Shown one piece after another: positions 49,687-50,989 of a DNA stretch of 50,989 nt; position 1 is the stretch's first letter; each line of letters begins with the position of its first letter. Origin of the DNA: Gammaproteobacteria bacterium. Its GTDB lineage: Bacteria; Pseudomonadota; Gammaproteobacteria; Steroidobacterales; Steroidobacteraceae. The position numbers and the translations under genes were made by a program. Location: the NCBI GenBank assembly GCA_003164785.1, contig PLUE01000068.1, positions 1-50,989 of the forward strand. Direction: 5' to 3'. Below the pieces are notes generated by a model, which saw only the letters and a program-made list of their open reading frames with translations, made no database searches and had not been told where the DNA came from.

Positions 49687-50616
49687 TTAGGGCCTATGCC
49701 TTTTGTCCGGCATTACGCCGTCGCGTGTCTCGGCGATAGTCCCTTGCGCTGCCGGAGCTATGACGTGGTACTCGGGATTCTCAAGTCTAACTTCGTGCGC
49801 CCAATAGCCGGCCCGACCATGATGCTGGTGCAGCTGCATTTCCTGGTCTCGGTTCAGTGGCATTGACGAGTCGTAAGATGGAGCATCCTTCACTGCTTGC
49901 CGTGTCAAATTGACCGAGATTGTGGCGTCTGGCCAGCTCATCGCCTGGATCCATTGCGGCGAGATCAGCACCTGATTTCCGAACCACCAATTGCTCGTCT
50001 CCACGATGAGATATCGAATTGCCCAAGTATCCTCATCGACAAGCAGTCCCTTCACATCACCCATGCCACCATCCGTTGCCTCGATGTGATATCGCAGGAG
50101 CGCCCTGCAGCTGCGCAGATGAGCATCACCGTCCTGGCGCTGGTCCGCTTCCGTTTCCGCTTCCGCTTCCGCTTCCGCTTCCGCCCGAGTGTGGTCAGCT
50201 TGTGCCACAAGGTATTCCGCACCGGACTTCCCGTATCCAACACCCGTCAGCATCGCCCCCGGGTAGGCGCCACCACCCCAGAGGCCGGCGCCGCCCCAAT
50301 AATAGGGGTAGCCGTAGTACCCGAGGTATTGCATCTCATGCTGTCGCGACACCGGTTTGTCGGTGTCAATATCTGGGCTGTTCTTGACTTGCTCCTTGCT
50401 GATCGAGACAGGCAATATCCTTGCCGTCCGGTCGGGATGGCCGATCGAAATGGGCGAGATCAGCACCTTGCGACTCGACAGCCAACTTCCGGTTTCGACG
50501 ACGAGGTAGCGGACGACCCACGTCTTGTCATCAACATAAAAATCCTTCACGTGGCCAATCGTCCCATCGGTCGCGCGAATCGCGTAGCCCTCTAGATCCT
50601 GCACGCTGCGTAACAT
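49687..50616 (-). CDS. Double PRC-barrel domain protein
   Basis: The 309-residue protein contains two PRC-barrel domains: SVQDLEGYAIRATDGTIGHV, then KDFYVDDKTWVVRYLVVETG with a C-terminal LISPISI (about 1-80), and SCRALLRYHIEATDGGMGDV with KGLLVDEDTWAIRYLIVETS and VLISPQWI (about 168-245). Between them lie a Gly/Tyr-rich stretch (YLGYYGYPYYWGGAGLWGGG) and a run of Glu-Ala repeats coded by (TTCCGC)n. PRC-barrel proteins bind RNA or other partners; stress-related copies are common in proteobacteria. GGAGAAGGAT is a strong ribosome site. The gene downstream is not visible. Confidence 0.9.
   Translation of the reverse strand: MLRSVQDLEGYAIRATDGTIGHVKDFYVDDKTWVVRYLVVETGSWLSSRKVLISPISIGHPDRTARILPVSISKEQVKNSPDIDTDKPVSRQHEMQYLGYYGYPYYWGGAGLWGGGAYPGAMLTGVGYGKSGAEYLVAQADHTRAEAEAEAEAETEADQRQDGDAHLRSCRALLRYHIEATDGGMGDVKGLLVDEDTWAIRYLIVETSNWWFGNQVLISPQWIQAMSWPDATISVNLTRQAVKDAPSYDSSMPLNRDQEMQLHQHHGRAGYWAHEVRLENPEYHVIAPAAQGTIAETRDGVMPDKRHRP
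50149..50184 (-). repeat. Hexanucleotide repeat (TTCCGC)6 within the PRC-barrel gene
   Basis: Six successive hexamers, five TTCCGC and one TTCCGT, code for alternating Glu-Ala on the minus strand. Perfect hexamer runs keep the frame when they slip, so the linker length could vary between strains. Confidence 0.9.
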
Positions 50617-50651
50617 CTATCCTTCTCCTTTCAGAGCGGGCGTTGCGGCCG

Positions 50652-50989
50652 TCAGGCCGCGGCTGCAGGTCGGGGTGGCTCTGCCACCTTGAGCGCATCA
50701 TTTGGCTTGAGCACCTCGTTGCCCGCGAGCGCGAGCGCCAGCGTGTTCCCATAGGGATTCATGCTGTCGACCATCGAACTGGGCATCAAGATCGTCGCGC
50801 CCCGCTCCTTGGTGGTCTCATAGATAATGTTCATTGCTCGCAGTTGCAGCGCTTCGGGGTGCCCGGCGTAAATATTGGCCGCCTCGACAAACTTGCCGGC
50901 AATCGCCGCTTCGGCGGAGCCGAGAATCACCCGCGCCTGCTTCTCACGCTCAGCCTGTGCTTGACGCGACATCGCATCTTGCAGGGCCA
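50652..50989 (-). CDS. Band-7/SPFH (stomatin-like) protein, C-terminal part
   Basis: The frame is open to the right edge. The visible C-terminus (SRQAQAEREKQARVILGSAE, AAIAGKFVEAANIYAGHPEA, LQLRAMNIIYETTKERGATI, LMPSSMVDSMNP) is the coiled-coil end of bacterial stomatin-like/slipin proteins, which assemble into rings at the inner membrane and control proteases or membrane domains. The stop is followed by the PRC-barrel gene 35 bases on, so the two are likely co-transcribed. Confidence 0.88.
   Translation of the reverse strand, partial: ALQDAMSRQAQAEREKQARVILGSAEAAIAGKFVEAANIYAGHPEALQLRAMNIIYETTKERGATILMPSSMVDSMNPYGNTLALALAGNEVLKPNDALKVAEPPRPAAAA

Overview
This window reads as part of a G+C-rich proteobacterial chromosome, most likely an acid-tolerant, sulfur-oxidising gammaproteobacterium (Acidithiobacillus/Acidiferrobacter-like). 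The lineage is inference. It rests on a type I sulfide:quinone oxidoreductase closely resembling the Acidithiobacillus ferrooxidans enzyme, an ArsR with a C-terminal CC-x6-C arsenite site of the A. ferrooxidans kind, a PMA-type proton ATPase, an ACR3 arsenite pump, and sulfite, sulfide and persulfide genes. No rRNA or tRNA gene and no CRISPR array was seen. G+C content was judged by eye, not computed.

Layout. 1-1173: end of an outer-membrane efflux gene, a Tn3-transposase relic and a lipoprotein. 1510-4508: LysR regulator divergent from a SorA-like sulfite dehydrogenase and its di-haem cytochrome. 5287-13754: a micro-protein, a GH15 glucoamylase, a glycine-rich secreted protein, an IS66-type relic, a proton ATPase and a DedA protein. 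13865-17354: CBS-domain protein, ECF sigma factor and a sensor kinase/response regulator pair with an upstream direct-repeat operator. 17555-21660: HEAT-repeat, lipoprotein, pentapeptide, peroxiredoxin, ArsR and DsrE genes, plus relics of a persulfide-dioxygenase-like and a YeeE/YedE-like gene.

22005-26700 is a compact unit: cydPABX (cytochrome bd), a dithiol ArsR, a rhodanese, an OsmC-like protein and a membrane rhodanese. 27155-35679 is a second sulfide unit: a divergent BigR/SqrR-like ArsR, a perfect palindrome, a DUF2892 membrane protein, a complete RND efflux system (adaptor, pump, outer-membrane channel) with sqr inserted between pump and channel, then a TauE/SafE exporter. Together they suggest sulfide-resistant respiration plus sulfide oxidation, persulfide handling and export under thiol-sensing repressors. 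The SQR-RND coupling is the best candidate for an undescribed system.

38166-45610 is an arsenic island: arsR-arsN2-arsC(LMW type)-acr3-TPR/glycosyltransferase-like-arsC(glutaredoxin type)-arsH-pstS-like, facing a ruined phosphate operon (pstS with a frameshift; pstC truncated and fused to an XRE regulator fragment). 45846-49540 is a gene graveyard: an orphan Phd antitoxin with a beheaded toxin, a nucleotidyltransferase-like tail, half an MFS transporter, an oxygenase lacking its Rieske motif, and relics of acetate kinase and a GlgX-type debranching enzyme. The window ends with a double PRC-barrel protein and the C-terminus of a band-7/stomatin protein. Active operons and about ten relics lie side by side, which indicates a region that has taken in and lost genes repeatedly.
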